From contig NZ_JAUSZJ010000002.1 of NCBI RefSeq assembly GCF_030817475.1, positions 4,478,626 to 4,542,625 of the forward strand: DNA of 64,000 bases, in the 5' to 3' direction. Under the pieces are notes generated by a model. The model saw nothing but the letters and a program-made list of their open reading frames with translations, did no database searches and was not told where the DNA came from. Below are positions 34,896 to 43,700 of this stretch, piece by piece (position 1 is the first letter of the stretch; every line of letters starts with the position of its first letter). The stretch is from Streptomyces sp. V2I9. GTDB lineage: Bacteria > Actinomycetota > Actinomycetes > Streptomycetales > Streptomycetaceae. The translations under genes were made by a program, and so were the position numbers.

Positions 34896-37544
34896 TCACG
34901 CCTCCTCGGCCGGAGCCTCCTCGGCCAGGGCCTCGGACAGCGCGCCCAGGGTCGGGGTCAGGTACAGCTGGCGCAGCGGTATGCCGGGCAGCCCGCGCTC
35001 GCGGGCGAGGGCGCCGATCCGGATCGCGTACAGGGAGTTGCCGCCCAGGTCCCAGAAGTCGTCGTCCGGTCCGACCTCCTGGACACCGAGCACGTCCCGC
35101 CAGACGGCGGCGAGGACGGCGTCCGGGGACGCGGGCCCGGCTCCGGCGGCGGGCCCGGCTCCGGCTCCGGTCCGTGCGGGCGCCGGGGCAGGGGGACGGC
35201 GAGGCCCGGACCCCGGCGCGGGCAGCCGGGCCCGGTCCAGCTTGCCGTGGGCGGTGAGCGGGAGGGCCGCCAGCACGGTCACCGTGGCGGGCACCATGTG
35301 CGCGGGCAGCAGCCGGGCGGCCCGCTCCCGTACGGGTCCGGGGTCCCCGTCCGCGTCCGGGGCGGGGACCACGTACGCGTCGATCCGCACGGCCGCAGCG
35401 TCCCCCGTCCCGCCGCCGGTCACGGTGACCGCCGCCGCCGACACCGCCGGGTCCTCCAGCAGGACGTGCCGGATCTCGCCCGGCTCGATCCGGAACCCCC
35501 GCACCTTCACCTGGTCGTCGATCCGGCCCAGGTGTTCCACCCTCCCGTCGGGCAGCAGCCGTCCGAGATCGCCGCTGCGGTAGAGCCGTCGTCCCGCCGG
35601 GTCCAGGGGGTCCGGGACGAAGCGTTCGGCGGTCAGGGCGGGCCGGTCCAGGTAGCCGAGGGCCACCCCCGCGCCGCCCACGTGGATCTCTCCGGGCGCA
35701 CCCGGCGGCACCGGCCGCCCGTACGCGTCCAGGACCCGGACCGACCAGCCGGGCAGCGGCCGCCCCACCGACCGGGAACCGGCGAGGGCCTCGCGGCGGG
35801 TCACCGTGGCCGCCGTGACATGGACGGTGGTCTCGGTGATCCCGTACATGTTGACGACCCGGCAGCGGTCCTCCGGGTGCCGGTCGAACCAGTCCACCAG
35901 CGGACGGGCGTCCAGCGGCTCGCCGCCCAGCACCACCAGGCGCGGGGCGGCCGCCTCCGCCGCGCTCCGGTCGGCCGCCGCGAGCTGGGTGAACGCCGAG
36001 GGGGTCTGGCTCACCACGGTGACCTTCTCCCGGACCAGCAGGGCGTGGAAGTCCTCCGGCGAGCGCGTGGTCCAGTGGTCCACGACCACCAGCCGCCCGC
36101 CCGTCAGGAGCGCGCCCCAGATCTCCCACACCGAGAAGTCGAACGCCGCCGAGTGGAAGCACGTCCAGGTGTCGTCGGGGGAGAGGCCGAAATCCTCCCG
36201 CACGGCGTCCACCAGGGCCGTGACGTTGGCGTGCGGGACGAGGACCCCCTTGGGGCGGCCGGTGGAGCCCGAGGTGTGGATGACGTACGCGGAGGAGCTG
36301 GGCGTTCCGCGCGGCGCGGCGGGCCGGGGCGCGTGGCCCGTGAGGTCCGCCGGGTCCTCGACCGTCAGCCGGACGCCCGCGTCCCGCGCGGTGCGCGCCC
36401 GCCGGTCCGCCGGATGCTCCGGGTCCAGCGGTACGTACCCCGCGTCCGCCTTCAGGACGGCGAGCATCGCCGCCACCAGGTCGGCCGAGCGGTCCAGGCA
36501 GAGCCCGACGAGATCACCGGGACGGACGCCGTGGGCGTACAGGCCGTCGGCCAACGCCTCGGCTCGGGCCTCGAGTTCGGCGTACGAGAGGGTGGTGGAG
36601 CCGCAGGTGAGGGCGGGCGCGTCCGGGTGGGCGGCGACCCGGACGGCGAACGCCTCGTCGATGCGGGGGGAGGGCGGGGCCGTGCGCGTCGCCCCGAGCG
36701 CCAGTTGGGCGGCGGACTCCTGCTCGCTCAGCGGATCGAGCCGTGCGAGCGGCGTGCCGGGCGGAGCCTCGGCCAGCGCCCGGCAGACGCGGTGCACGTG
36801 GTGAGCCGGTACCGGGAGGGCGTCCGCGCCGGCCGGCAGGGCGGGGAGCCCCGTCCCGTCTCCCGCCGTCACCCCCGTCCCGTCTCCCGCCACCAGTTCC
36901 AGTGCGGGCGGGTCCTCGCCCCCGGCCGGGGCGACCGGCTCGGCGGCGAGCAGCTCCGCGACCGTACGGCCGGGCGAGAGGTCAGCCGTGAACACCGCGT
37001 ACCCGTCGAGCGCCCCCAGTGCGTACGGCGGCCGGTCACGGGCCGGTACGGGGACGGCGACGCGCACCGAGGCCGCGCCCGTGTACCGTCCGGCGGTCAC
37101 CGCGAGGGCCCCGGCCAGGCGGCGGGTCGCCTCGTCCAGACGCAGGTCCAGGGCGTACGGGCCGTCGACCGGGGTCACCGCCCCGGGGGCCGCGTCGCCC
37201 CGCAGCACCCGGCCGATGAGCCGCACCGAGCGGGCGTCCAGCGCGGCGGCGTCGGCGGTGAGCACGAGGTCGGGGCCGGGTGCGCCCTGTCCGTCCCCGT
37301 CCCGGTAGAGCAGCAGCACCGCGCGCAGCCGGTGGCCCGGCGCGAGCGGACGGCGGGCCTCGGCCGCGCGGCGGCGGACGGCCCGGTCCGAGGCGGCCGG
37401 GGCGGGGACGGTCTCCGTCCACAGCCGGGGGCGGCCCTCACCGGGCCACCACCGTTCCGCCGCCGCCGCGAGGACGGCGGCGAGCGCGGCTTCATCGGTG
37501 CCCGGCGGCAGCCGGAGCGTCAGGGTGTGCTGGACGGGCGGCAC
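34896..37544 (-). CDS. NRPS protein: degenerate C remnant, adenylation, carrier domain
   Basis: An 882-residue NRPS subunit and the last gene of the cluster. Residues 1-~265 look like a shortened condensation domain without the HHxxxDG motif (the equivalent reads TADAAALDARS). The A domain spans ~275-780 with A3 HTSGSTGRPKG near 423, A5 NMYGITETT, A8 DDQVKVRGFRIEPGEI and A10 LTAHGKLDR. By alignment with GrsA the ten specificity positions read D-F-W-S-V-G-M-V-H-K. This is the threonine-type code except for serine at 278 and valine at 299. A carrier domain follows (DLGGNSLYAIRI, serine near 836). No thioesterase or reductase domain is attached. GTG 37544 is set by GAGGAG eight nt upstream. It should receive the chain from the terminal C domain of the NRPS at 40751-46486. 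Confidence 0.9.
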   Translation of the reverse strand: MPPVQHTLTLRLPPGTDEAALAAVLAAAAERWWPGEGRPRLWTETVPAPAASDRAVRRRAAEARRPLAPGHRLRAVLLLYRDGDGQGAPGPDLVLTADAAALDARSVRLIGRVLRGDAAPGAVTPVDGPYALDLRLDEATRRLAGALAVTAGRYTGAASVRVAVPVPARDRPPYALGALDGYAVFTADLSPGRTVAELLAAEPVAPAGGEDPPALELVAGDGTGVTAGDGTGLPALPAGADALPVPAHHVHRVCRALAEAPPGTPLARLDPLSEQESAAQLALGATRTAPPSPRIDEAFAVRVAAHPDAPALTCGSTTLSYAELEARAEALADGLYAHGVRPGDLVGLCLDRSADLVAAMLAVLKADAGYVPLDPEHPADRRARTARDAGVRLTVEDPADLTGHAPRPAAPRGTPSSSAYVIHTSGSTGRPKGVLVPHANVTALVDAVREDFGLSPDDTWTCFHSAAFDFSVWEIWGALLTGGRLVVVDHWTTRSPEDFHALLVREKVTVVSQTPSAFTQLAAADRSAAEAAAPRLVVLGGEPLDARPLVDWFDRHPEDRCRVVNMYGITETTVHVTAATVTRREALAGSRSVGRPLPGWSVRVLDAYGRPVPPGAPGEIHVGGAGVALGYLDRPALTAERFVPDPLDPAGRRLYRSGDLGRLLPDGRVEHLGRIDDQVKVRGFRIEPGEIRHVLLEDPAVSAAAVTVTGGGTGDAAAVRIDAYVVPAPDADGDPGPVRERAARLLPAHMVPATVTVLAALPLTAHGKLDRARLPAPGSGPRRPPAPAPARTGAGAGPAAGAGPASPDAVLAAVWRDVLGVQEVGPDDDFWDLGGNSLYAIRIGALARERGLPGIPLRQLYLTPTLGALSEALAEEAPAEEA

Positions 37545-37645
37545 GAGCGCGACTCCTCGCGGAAGAGGGCGGACCGGGTCCTCGCGGAACACGGCGGAAC
37601 AGGCGGAAGAACGGGGAACGGGGCCGAACACGGCGGTGCCCGGCG

Positions 37646-38521
37646 TCAGCGGGCGGTGAACCCGCCGTCCACGGTGACCACGCTGCCCGTCACCTGCCGG
37701 GACTCGTCCGAGGCCAGCCAGAGCACCGCGCTCGCCACCTCGTCCGGCTCCACCAGCGCGTTCATCGGCTGGTCCCGGACGAAGGCCGCCTCGTGCTCCG
37801 CGACCGGCACCTCCAGCGAGCGGGCGATCTCCGCCAGCATCCGGCCCTCCATCGCCCCGTCGTCCCGTACCGAGCCCGGACACACCGCGTTGACCCGGAC
37901 CTTGCGGGGCGCGTAGTCCAGGGCCACCGCCTTCGTCAGGCCCACCAGCCCGTGCTTGGCCGCGACGTACCCCGCGAAGTGCCGGTAGCCCACCAGCCCG
38001 GCCGTCGAGGCGACGTTGACGATCGACCCGGACCCCCGCGCCACCATCCGGGCCCCCACCGCACGGATCGCCCGCCACGCGCCGCCCAGGTCCACGTCGA
38101 TCATCAGCTGCCACTCGGCCTCGGTGATCTCGTGTGCCGGACGGCCCGAAGGGGCGGCGATCCCCGCGTTGTTGACCAGCACGTCGATCCGCCCGAACCG
38201 CTCCTCGGCCGCCCGAGCCGCCGACTCCAGCGCCGCCAGGTCCCGGACGTCCGCCTGCCGGGTCAGCACGGCGGACCCGAACTCCCCGCAGAGGGCGGCG
38301 GTGTGGGCGAGTTGGGACGCCGAACCGAGCGGGTACGGCACGCCGGGCAGCTCGCCCGGCACATCCAGCAACAGCAGGTCCGCCCCCTCACGGGCGAACG
38401 CCAGCGCACAGGCCCGGCCGAGACCCCGCGCCGCCCCGGTGATCAGCGCCGTCCGCCCCGCGAGCCGCCCCGGACCGCGACCGTCCCCGGTCACCGGCTT
38501 CCCGCCGCCCTCGCCCGTCAC
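37646..38521 (-). CDS. Short-chain dehydrogenase/reductase in the biosynthetic operon
   Basis: A 291-residue NAD(P)-dependent oxidoreductase. It has TALITGAARGLGRA (cofactor loop), NNAGIA, catalytic serine in NVASTAG and YVAAKHG (Y-x-x-x-K). Between strands 2 and 3 is an insertion of about 30 residues (LDVPGELPGVPYPLGSASQLAHTAALC), as found in the mycofactocin-coupled SDR subgroup, where it helps hold the nicotinamide tightly. Whether this enzyme depends on mycofactocin is unproven. It could oxidise or reduce a carbonyl/hydroxyl on the assembled chain. The GTG start overlaps the thioesterase stop (GTGA at 38518-38521). Confidence 0.88.
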   Translation of the reverse strand: MTGEGGGKPVTGDGRGPGRLAGRTALITGAARGLGRACALAFAREGADLLLLDVPGELPGVPYPLGSASQLAHTAALCGEFGSAVLTRQADVRDLAALESAARAAEERFGRIDVLVNNAGIAAPSGRPAHEITEAEWQLMIDVDLGGAWRAIRAVGARMVARGSGSIVNVASTAGLVGYRHFAGYVAAKHGLVGLTKAVALDYAPRKVRVNAVCPGSVRDDGAMEGRMLAEIARSLEVPVAEHEAAFVRDQPMNALVEPDEVASAVLWLASDESRQVTGSVVTVDGGFTAR

Positions 38522-39252
38522 CGGTCCCCCGCCGCGCGTACCCCGGCCGCCACCAGGTCCAGCAGGTCGCCCGGACGCTCGGCGAGGTACATGTGCCCGC
38601 CGGCCGGTTCGGCCACCGTCAGCTTCCCCGTCGTCGCCCGGCCCCACCCGGCCGCCTCCGCCGCGCCGACCAGGGCGTCGTCCCGCCCCCGGACCGACAG
38701 CACCGGAACGCTCAACGGCCCCTCGAAGGAGGGGACATACGTCTCGTGGAGCCGGACGTCCGCCCGGAGCGTCGGCAGCAGCAGCTCCCGCATCTCCGGG
38801 TGCGCGAGCGCCGGGTGGTCGTACCCGGCGAAGGTCCGGACGCGGGCCGCGAACTCCTCGTCCGGCAGCCCGTCCGCCCGGTCCGTACGCGGCGTCCACG
38901 GGCCGGGCGCACCGCTGACCACCAGCGCGTCCAGGCGGATCGCCCCGCCCGACCGCTCGATCCGGTGCGCCACCTCGTACGCGAGCACGGCACCCATGCT
39001 GTGCCCGAACAGCACGGCCCGGCCGCCGCCCCCCGCCCCGCTGCCGAGCGCCGCCGCCACCTGCGCGTACGCGTCGTCGGCGGCCGGAGCCGCCGAGGTG
39101 TACGCGGGCTCCGCGAACCGCTTCTCGCGGCCCGGCAGGGAGACGGGGAGAATCCGCAGACCCTCCGGTGCCAGGTGCTGCCAGGGTGTGAAGAAGGAGG
39201 GGCCGGCCCCGGCGAAGGGCAGGCAGATGAGGACGGTGTCTTCGTCGGCCAC
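38518..39252 (-). CDS. Type II thioesterase
   Basis: A 244-residue alpha/beta hydrolase of the external (type II) thioesterase family that clears or releases acyl groups from carrier proteins. The pattern is VLICLPFAGAGPSFFTPW at the N-terminus, the nucleophile elbow FGHSMGA (S85), a late aspartate in SVRGRDDALV, and the catalytic histidine in GGHMYLAE. No integrated TE exists in the PKS or NRPS proteins, so this enzyme may also release the product. GTG 39252 is chosen for its AGGA at proper spacing; an upstream GTG at 39294 has no ribosome site. Confidence 0.92.
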   Translation of the reverse strand: MADEDTVLICLPFAGAGPSFFTPWQHLAPEGLRILPVSLPGREKRFAEPAYTSAAPAADDAYAQVAAALGSGAGGGGRAVLFGHSMGAVLAYEVAHRIERSGGAIRLDALVVSGAPGPWTPRTDRADGLPDEEFAARVRTFAGYDHPALAHPEMRELLLPTLRADVRLHETYVPSFEGPLSVPVLSVRGRDDALVGAAEAAGWGRATTGKLTVAEPAGGHMYLAERPGDLLDLVAAGVRAAGDR

Positions 39253-39336
39253 GGTCGATCCTGTTCTCTTTCGCTTCTCTTTCGCTCTGTTCACGGAGTC
39301 CGGCCCACGGTGTCCGGGCCCACCCGGTCTCCGGCC

Positions 39337-39394
39337 TTACGGGGGTCCGGCCCTACGCCCTTACGGGGGGTCCGGCCATACGGGGGGCCCGGCT
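39337..39394. repeat. Short tandem repeat between peptidase and thioesterase genes
   Basis: Three degenerate copies of a TTACGGGGGGTCCGGCC-type unit (near 39337, 39361 and 39378) in the 200-bp gap 39253-39452. This gap is the only sizeable spacer inside the operon apart from 37545-37645. Confidence 0.7.
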
Positions 39395-39452
39395 CACCGG
39401 GTCCGGGCTTCCGGCGTCCGCTTCCTCCGGCGGCCGTCGGCCCGGACCGTGG

Positions 39453-40754
39453 TCACTCCCCGGTCATGATCGTGGTGAGGATCGCGGCGAGGTGGCCCGG
39501 ATCGTCGACCCCGCACATCTCGCGCGCCGAGTGCATCGACAGGCCGGGCACCCCGACGTCCACCGTCGTCACGCCGAGCCGGGCCGCCGTGAGCGGGCCG
39601 ATCGACGTGCCGCAGGGCATCGCGTTGTTGGAGACGAACGGCTGCCAGGGGGCCCCGGCGCGTTCCGCCGCCGCCGTGAACACCGCGATGCCGGTGGAGT
39701 CGGTGGCGTACCGCTGGTTGACGTTCACCTTGACCGTCGGGCCGCCGTTGGGGAGCGGGCAGTGGTCGGGGTCGTGCCGGTCCGCGTAGTTGGGGTGCAC
39801 GGCGTGCGCCATGTCGGCGGAGACGCAGAACGCGCCCGCCAGCGCCCGTGACCAGTCCTCCCCGCTGCCGCCGCGCGCCGAGACGGACCGCGACAGGACG
39901 CGCTCCAGCAGCGGGCTCTGCGCCCCCGTCTCGGAACCGCTGCCGACCTCCTCGTGGTCGAAGGCCGCCAGTACCGGTACGACGGAGGGCCGCGCGGCCC
40001 CCGTCGCCGCGTTCACCAGCGCGGTCACCCCGGCGTGCACCGAGACCTGGTTGTCCAGCCGGGACGCCACCACGAACTCCCGGTCCGCGCCCAGGTATCC
40101 GGGCGGCTGCACGTCGTGCAGCATCAGGTCCCAGGCCAGCACGTCCGCCGGGTCCTCCCCGGCGGACGCCGCGACCCGCCGCAGCAGCTCGCCCTCACGC
40201 GGCTCGCCCAGCGCCCAGACCGGCGCGATGTGCCGCTGCCGGTCCAGCGCCACGCCCTCGTTCACCGAACGGTCCAGATGGATGGCCAACTGGGGGACCC
40301 GCAGCAGGGGTTCGTCGATCCGGACCAGTCGGCTGCGCGGGGTGCCGTGGGGGCCGCGCAGGGCGAGCCGGCCGGAGATGCCGAGGTCCCGGTCGAGCCA
40401 GGTGTTCAGGGGGACCCCGCCGTAGATCTCCACGCCGATCTGCCGCCAGCCCGCGGTCCCGGTGTCCGGTGCGGGCTTGACCCGCAGGTTCGGGGAGTCG
40501 GTGTGGGTGCCGACGATCCGGAACGGGGCGTGGGCGGGCGCGTCCTCGGGGACGTACCAGGCGATCAGCGCGCCGGCGCGGCTGACGAAGCAGCCTCCCG
40601 TCGCCCCCGTCCAGTCGTCCGTACCGCGCAGTTCGCGGAAACCGGCCTTCTCCAGGCGCTGGGCCGCGCTCGCCACCACGTGGTACGGGGAGGGGCTGGC
40701 GGTGATGAAGGCGAGCAGGTCGTCGGTGTGGCTGCGGTGGGGGGCCGGAGTCAT
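39453..40754 (-). CDS. M18 family aminopeptidase within the PKS-NRPS operon
   Basis: A 433-residue cytosolic two-zinc aminopeptidase of family M18 (aspartyl aminopeptidase/Ape1 type). Metal and catalytic positions are visible: GTHTDSPN (H, D), SRLDNQ (bridging D), AAFDHEEVGSGS (E-E pair), SADMAHAVHPN (D) and SMHSAREM (H). Length and the DTGTAGWRQIGVEIYGG block are typical. The ATG 40754 overlaps the stop of the giant NRPS gene as ATGA, so its synthesis is tied to that of the assembly line. This is an odd partner for an NRPS. Self-resistance (a spare target), product maturation or degradation are the options. A separate housekeeping copy elsewhere in the genome would favour resistance. Confidence 0.93.
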   Translation of the reverse strand: MTPAPHRSHTDDLLAFITASPSPYHVVASAAQRLEKAGFRELRGTDDWTGATGGCFVSRAGALIAWYVPEDAPAHAPFRIVGTHTDSPNLRVKPAPDTGTAGWRQIGVEIYGGVPLNTWLDRDLGISGRLALRGPHGTPRSRLVRIDEPLLRVPQLAIHLDRSVNEGVALDRQRHIAPVWALGEPREGELLRRVAASAGEDPADVLAWDLMLHDVQPPGYLGADREFVVASRLDNQVSVHAGVTALVNAATGAARPSVVPVLAAFDHEEVGSGSETGAQSPLLERVLSRSVSARGGSGEDWSRALAGAFCVSADMAHAVHPNYADRHDPDHCPLPNGGPTVKVNVNQRYATDSTGIAVFTAAAERAGAPWQPFVSNNAMPCGTSIGPLTAARLGVTTVDVGVPGLSMHSAREMCGVDDPGHLAAILTTIMTGE

Positions 40755-43700
40755 ACGGCGTCCGCCTTTCCGGTGTCGGGCAGTGGGTGCGAGGGTGCGG
40801 AGCGCCCGGTCGAGGGGCGATCCCCGAGGAGTTCCCGCACCGGCCGGTCGGGCCGGGCGCAGAACTCCGCGAGCAGGTCGGTGTACGAGGAGAGCAGGGC
40901 GTGGGCGGTCGGGTGGTCCCACAGGTCGGTGGAGAATTCCAGGAACGTTCGATAACCCTTCGCGGGGTCCCGGCGCGGCGCAAGCCCGAAGCACAGTTCG
41001 CTGCGGGAAAGCGGCGGTGCCAGATCGGCCACCTCGACCCGGAGACCGGGGATCTCGATGTCCGTGTCCACGGAGTTCTGGAACGCCAGGACGTGCGGCA
41101 CCCGGTCGGGGACGCCGACAGCGCCCGCGTCCCGCATCGCCCGCATGATGCGCGCGGTGGGCAGGACATGGGCCATGGCGCCGAGCGCGCCCGCACCCGT
41201 ACGGACCGCGAACTCCGCGCAGGTCTCCTCAAGATTGGCCGAATCCAGTCGCACGCGGACCATCACCGCGGTGGATGTCATCGCGACGAGCGACTCCGAC
41301 GCGATGGACTCGCGGTTGGCGTACGGCACGCTCAGCAAGGTGTCCGTTTCCCCCGAGAGCCGGGTCAGGAACACCCCGAGGGCCGCCGCCGCGACCGCGA
41401 ACGGAGTGGTGCCCCGCGCGGTCGCCAGCTCCTCCACCGCCGCCCGTACCGCACCCGGCGCGACCCCGCGCACGGTGTCCCCGCGCCCGCTCAGCTTCTG
41501 CGGGCGCGGCCGGTCGGTGGGGACGGGGACGGCGGGCGGCACCCCGTCCAGGTAGCGCGCGCAGAACGCGGCCCGCTCCGCCTCGACGCCCGGATCGTGG
41601 TGCTCACGCTGCCACCGGGCGTATCCGGGGGCCTGCATCGCCGGGGCGGGCAGGCCGTGCGGGACGCCCGTGGCGGCGGCCGTGTACAGCGCCGCGATCT
41701 CCGAGAGCAGCAGGGACAACGCCCAGCCGTCCGCGCACACGTGGTGCAGGACGAACATCAGCTCCCAGCGGTCCTCCTCGACCCGCAGCAGCCGGGTCCG
41801 GGGCACCAGGGGCCGCCCCAGCTGGAAGGGGGCTGCCGCGTCCGCCCGGCACAGGGCGTCCGCGCGGGGCCGCCGCTCGCCGGCCGGCAGCCCGGTCAGG
41901 TCCTCCACCGGCAGCGTCACCGGTTCGGCCGCCACCACCTCCTGCCACCACGGCCCGTCCGGGGCGTCCTCCTGGACGTACCGGGTGCGCAGCGCGTCGT
42001 GCCGGGCGACCACCTCGGACACGGCGGACCGCAGGGCCGCCGGGTCCAGCGCGCCGGTGAACGTGATCCGCGTCGGTACGTTCCACACGGCGGGGTCGGG
42101 CACGCCGTGGTGCCCGGCGATCATCCGGGCCTGCTGGTCGCTGACGGGGGCGCGGTCGACGACGGCCGACGGGCCGGGCCCCGCCACCGGCGGTGTGCCG
42201 TCCGCGAGTTGCGCCGTCATGGCCCGGAGGGTGGCCTCGGCGAAGAAGTCCGTCAGGGGATAGGCGACCCCGAGGGTGTCGCGCACCCGGTTCACCAGCC
42301 GGATCGCGGCGATCGAATTGCCGCCCAGATCGAAGAAGTTGGCGTCGTCGGGGAAGCCGCGCAGATCGAGGACGGACTCCCAGACCCCGCGGAGGCGGGC
42401 GGCGGTGTCCTGGTCCGGCCGTGCGCCGGGCTCTGCCCGCGGCTCGTCCATCGCCTCCAACCGCTCCGCGAGATCCGCGAGATACGCGTCCGCCGTGCCC
42501 GCGTCGAACAGGTCCGCGTCGTAGCGCAGCCGCAGCCGCAGACCCCCGTCCGGGGCGTGGGTGGCCATCAGCGCCAGCTCCAGGGGGGCCGACTCCGTCC
42601 CGGCCGGCACCGCTTCCGCGCGCAGACCCGGCAGCTCGATTCCGGCCAGCGCCGCGCGGTCCAGATCGACCGAAACGGTCACCAGCGGGCGCGGATTCCC
42701 CGGATCCGGGTGCACGGCTGCCAGCAGCGCGTCCAGGTCCACCCCGCTGTGCTCCTCCGCCGCGAACAGAGCCCGGCTCGTCGCCCGTACGGCCTCCGGC
42801 AGAGGCGTGGCGTCGGTGGCGGAAAGCGACAGCGGCAGCAGCGCCACATGGAAGCCCACCGTGTCCGCCGTCTCCGGACTCCGCCGCCCGAACGTCGTGC
42901 CGAGCAGGAACGCGTCCTGGCCCGACCTCCGCCGCAGCACCCCCTGCCAGGCCGTGCACAGCGTGGCGAACAGGGTCACCCCCTGCCGCCCGCTCCACTC
43001 CCGCAGCCGGTCCGCCGCCGCCCGGCCCACGGTCCGGGCCACCGACCCGCCGTGGCCCGCCACCCGGCGGCCGCGCGGCCGGTCCGTCGGCAGGACCAGC
43101 ACCGGGGGCTTCTCGCCCAGCAGCTCCCGCCACCAGGCCAGGTCGGCCGGGTCGCGGGTGGGCTCGGGGGCCCCGACGGTCGTCCCGGCGGGCCGCGCGA
43201 AGACCGGCGCACGCCCGGCGCGGGCCGCCGTGTACAGCTCCTGGAGGTCCCCGGCGACCAACGCGGCCGAGTGCGCGTCCGTGATGATGTGGTGCATACC
43301 GAGGACCAGGACGTGGTCGTCGTCGGCCAGCCTCAGCAGCCGGGGCGTGAACAGCGGCCCCTCCGCCAGGTCGTAGGCCCGGCCGCTCTCCTCGGAGAGC
43401 AGCGCCCCGATCGCGCCCTCCGGGTCCGTCCCCCGGGCATCGGACAGCGCCAACGGGATGCGCAGCCCCTCGCGCACGACCTGGACGACACCGGCCCGTC
43501 CGTCGCCCCGGAACACGGTCCGGAGCCCCGCGTGCCGTTCGACCAGCCCGTCCACCGCCGCCCGCAGCGCGTCCACGTCCAGCGGCCCGCGCAGCCTCAC
43601 GGCCTGCGTCTCGTTGTACGCCGCCGGGTTCTCCAGCACCTGCGCGGCCAGCCAGAGCCGACGCTGCGCGGAGGTGGCGGGCGCGACGGTCTCCCGCACG

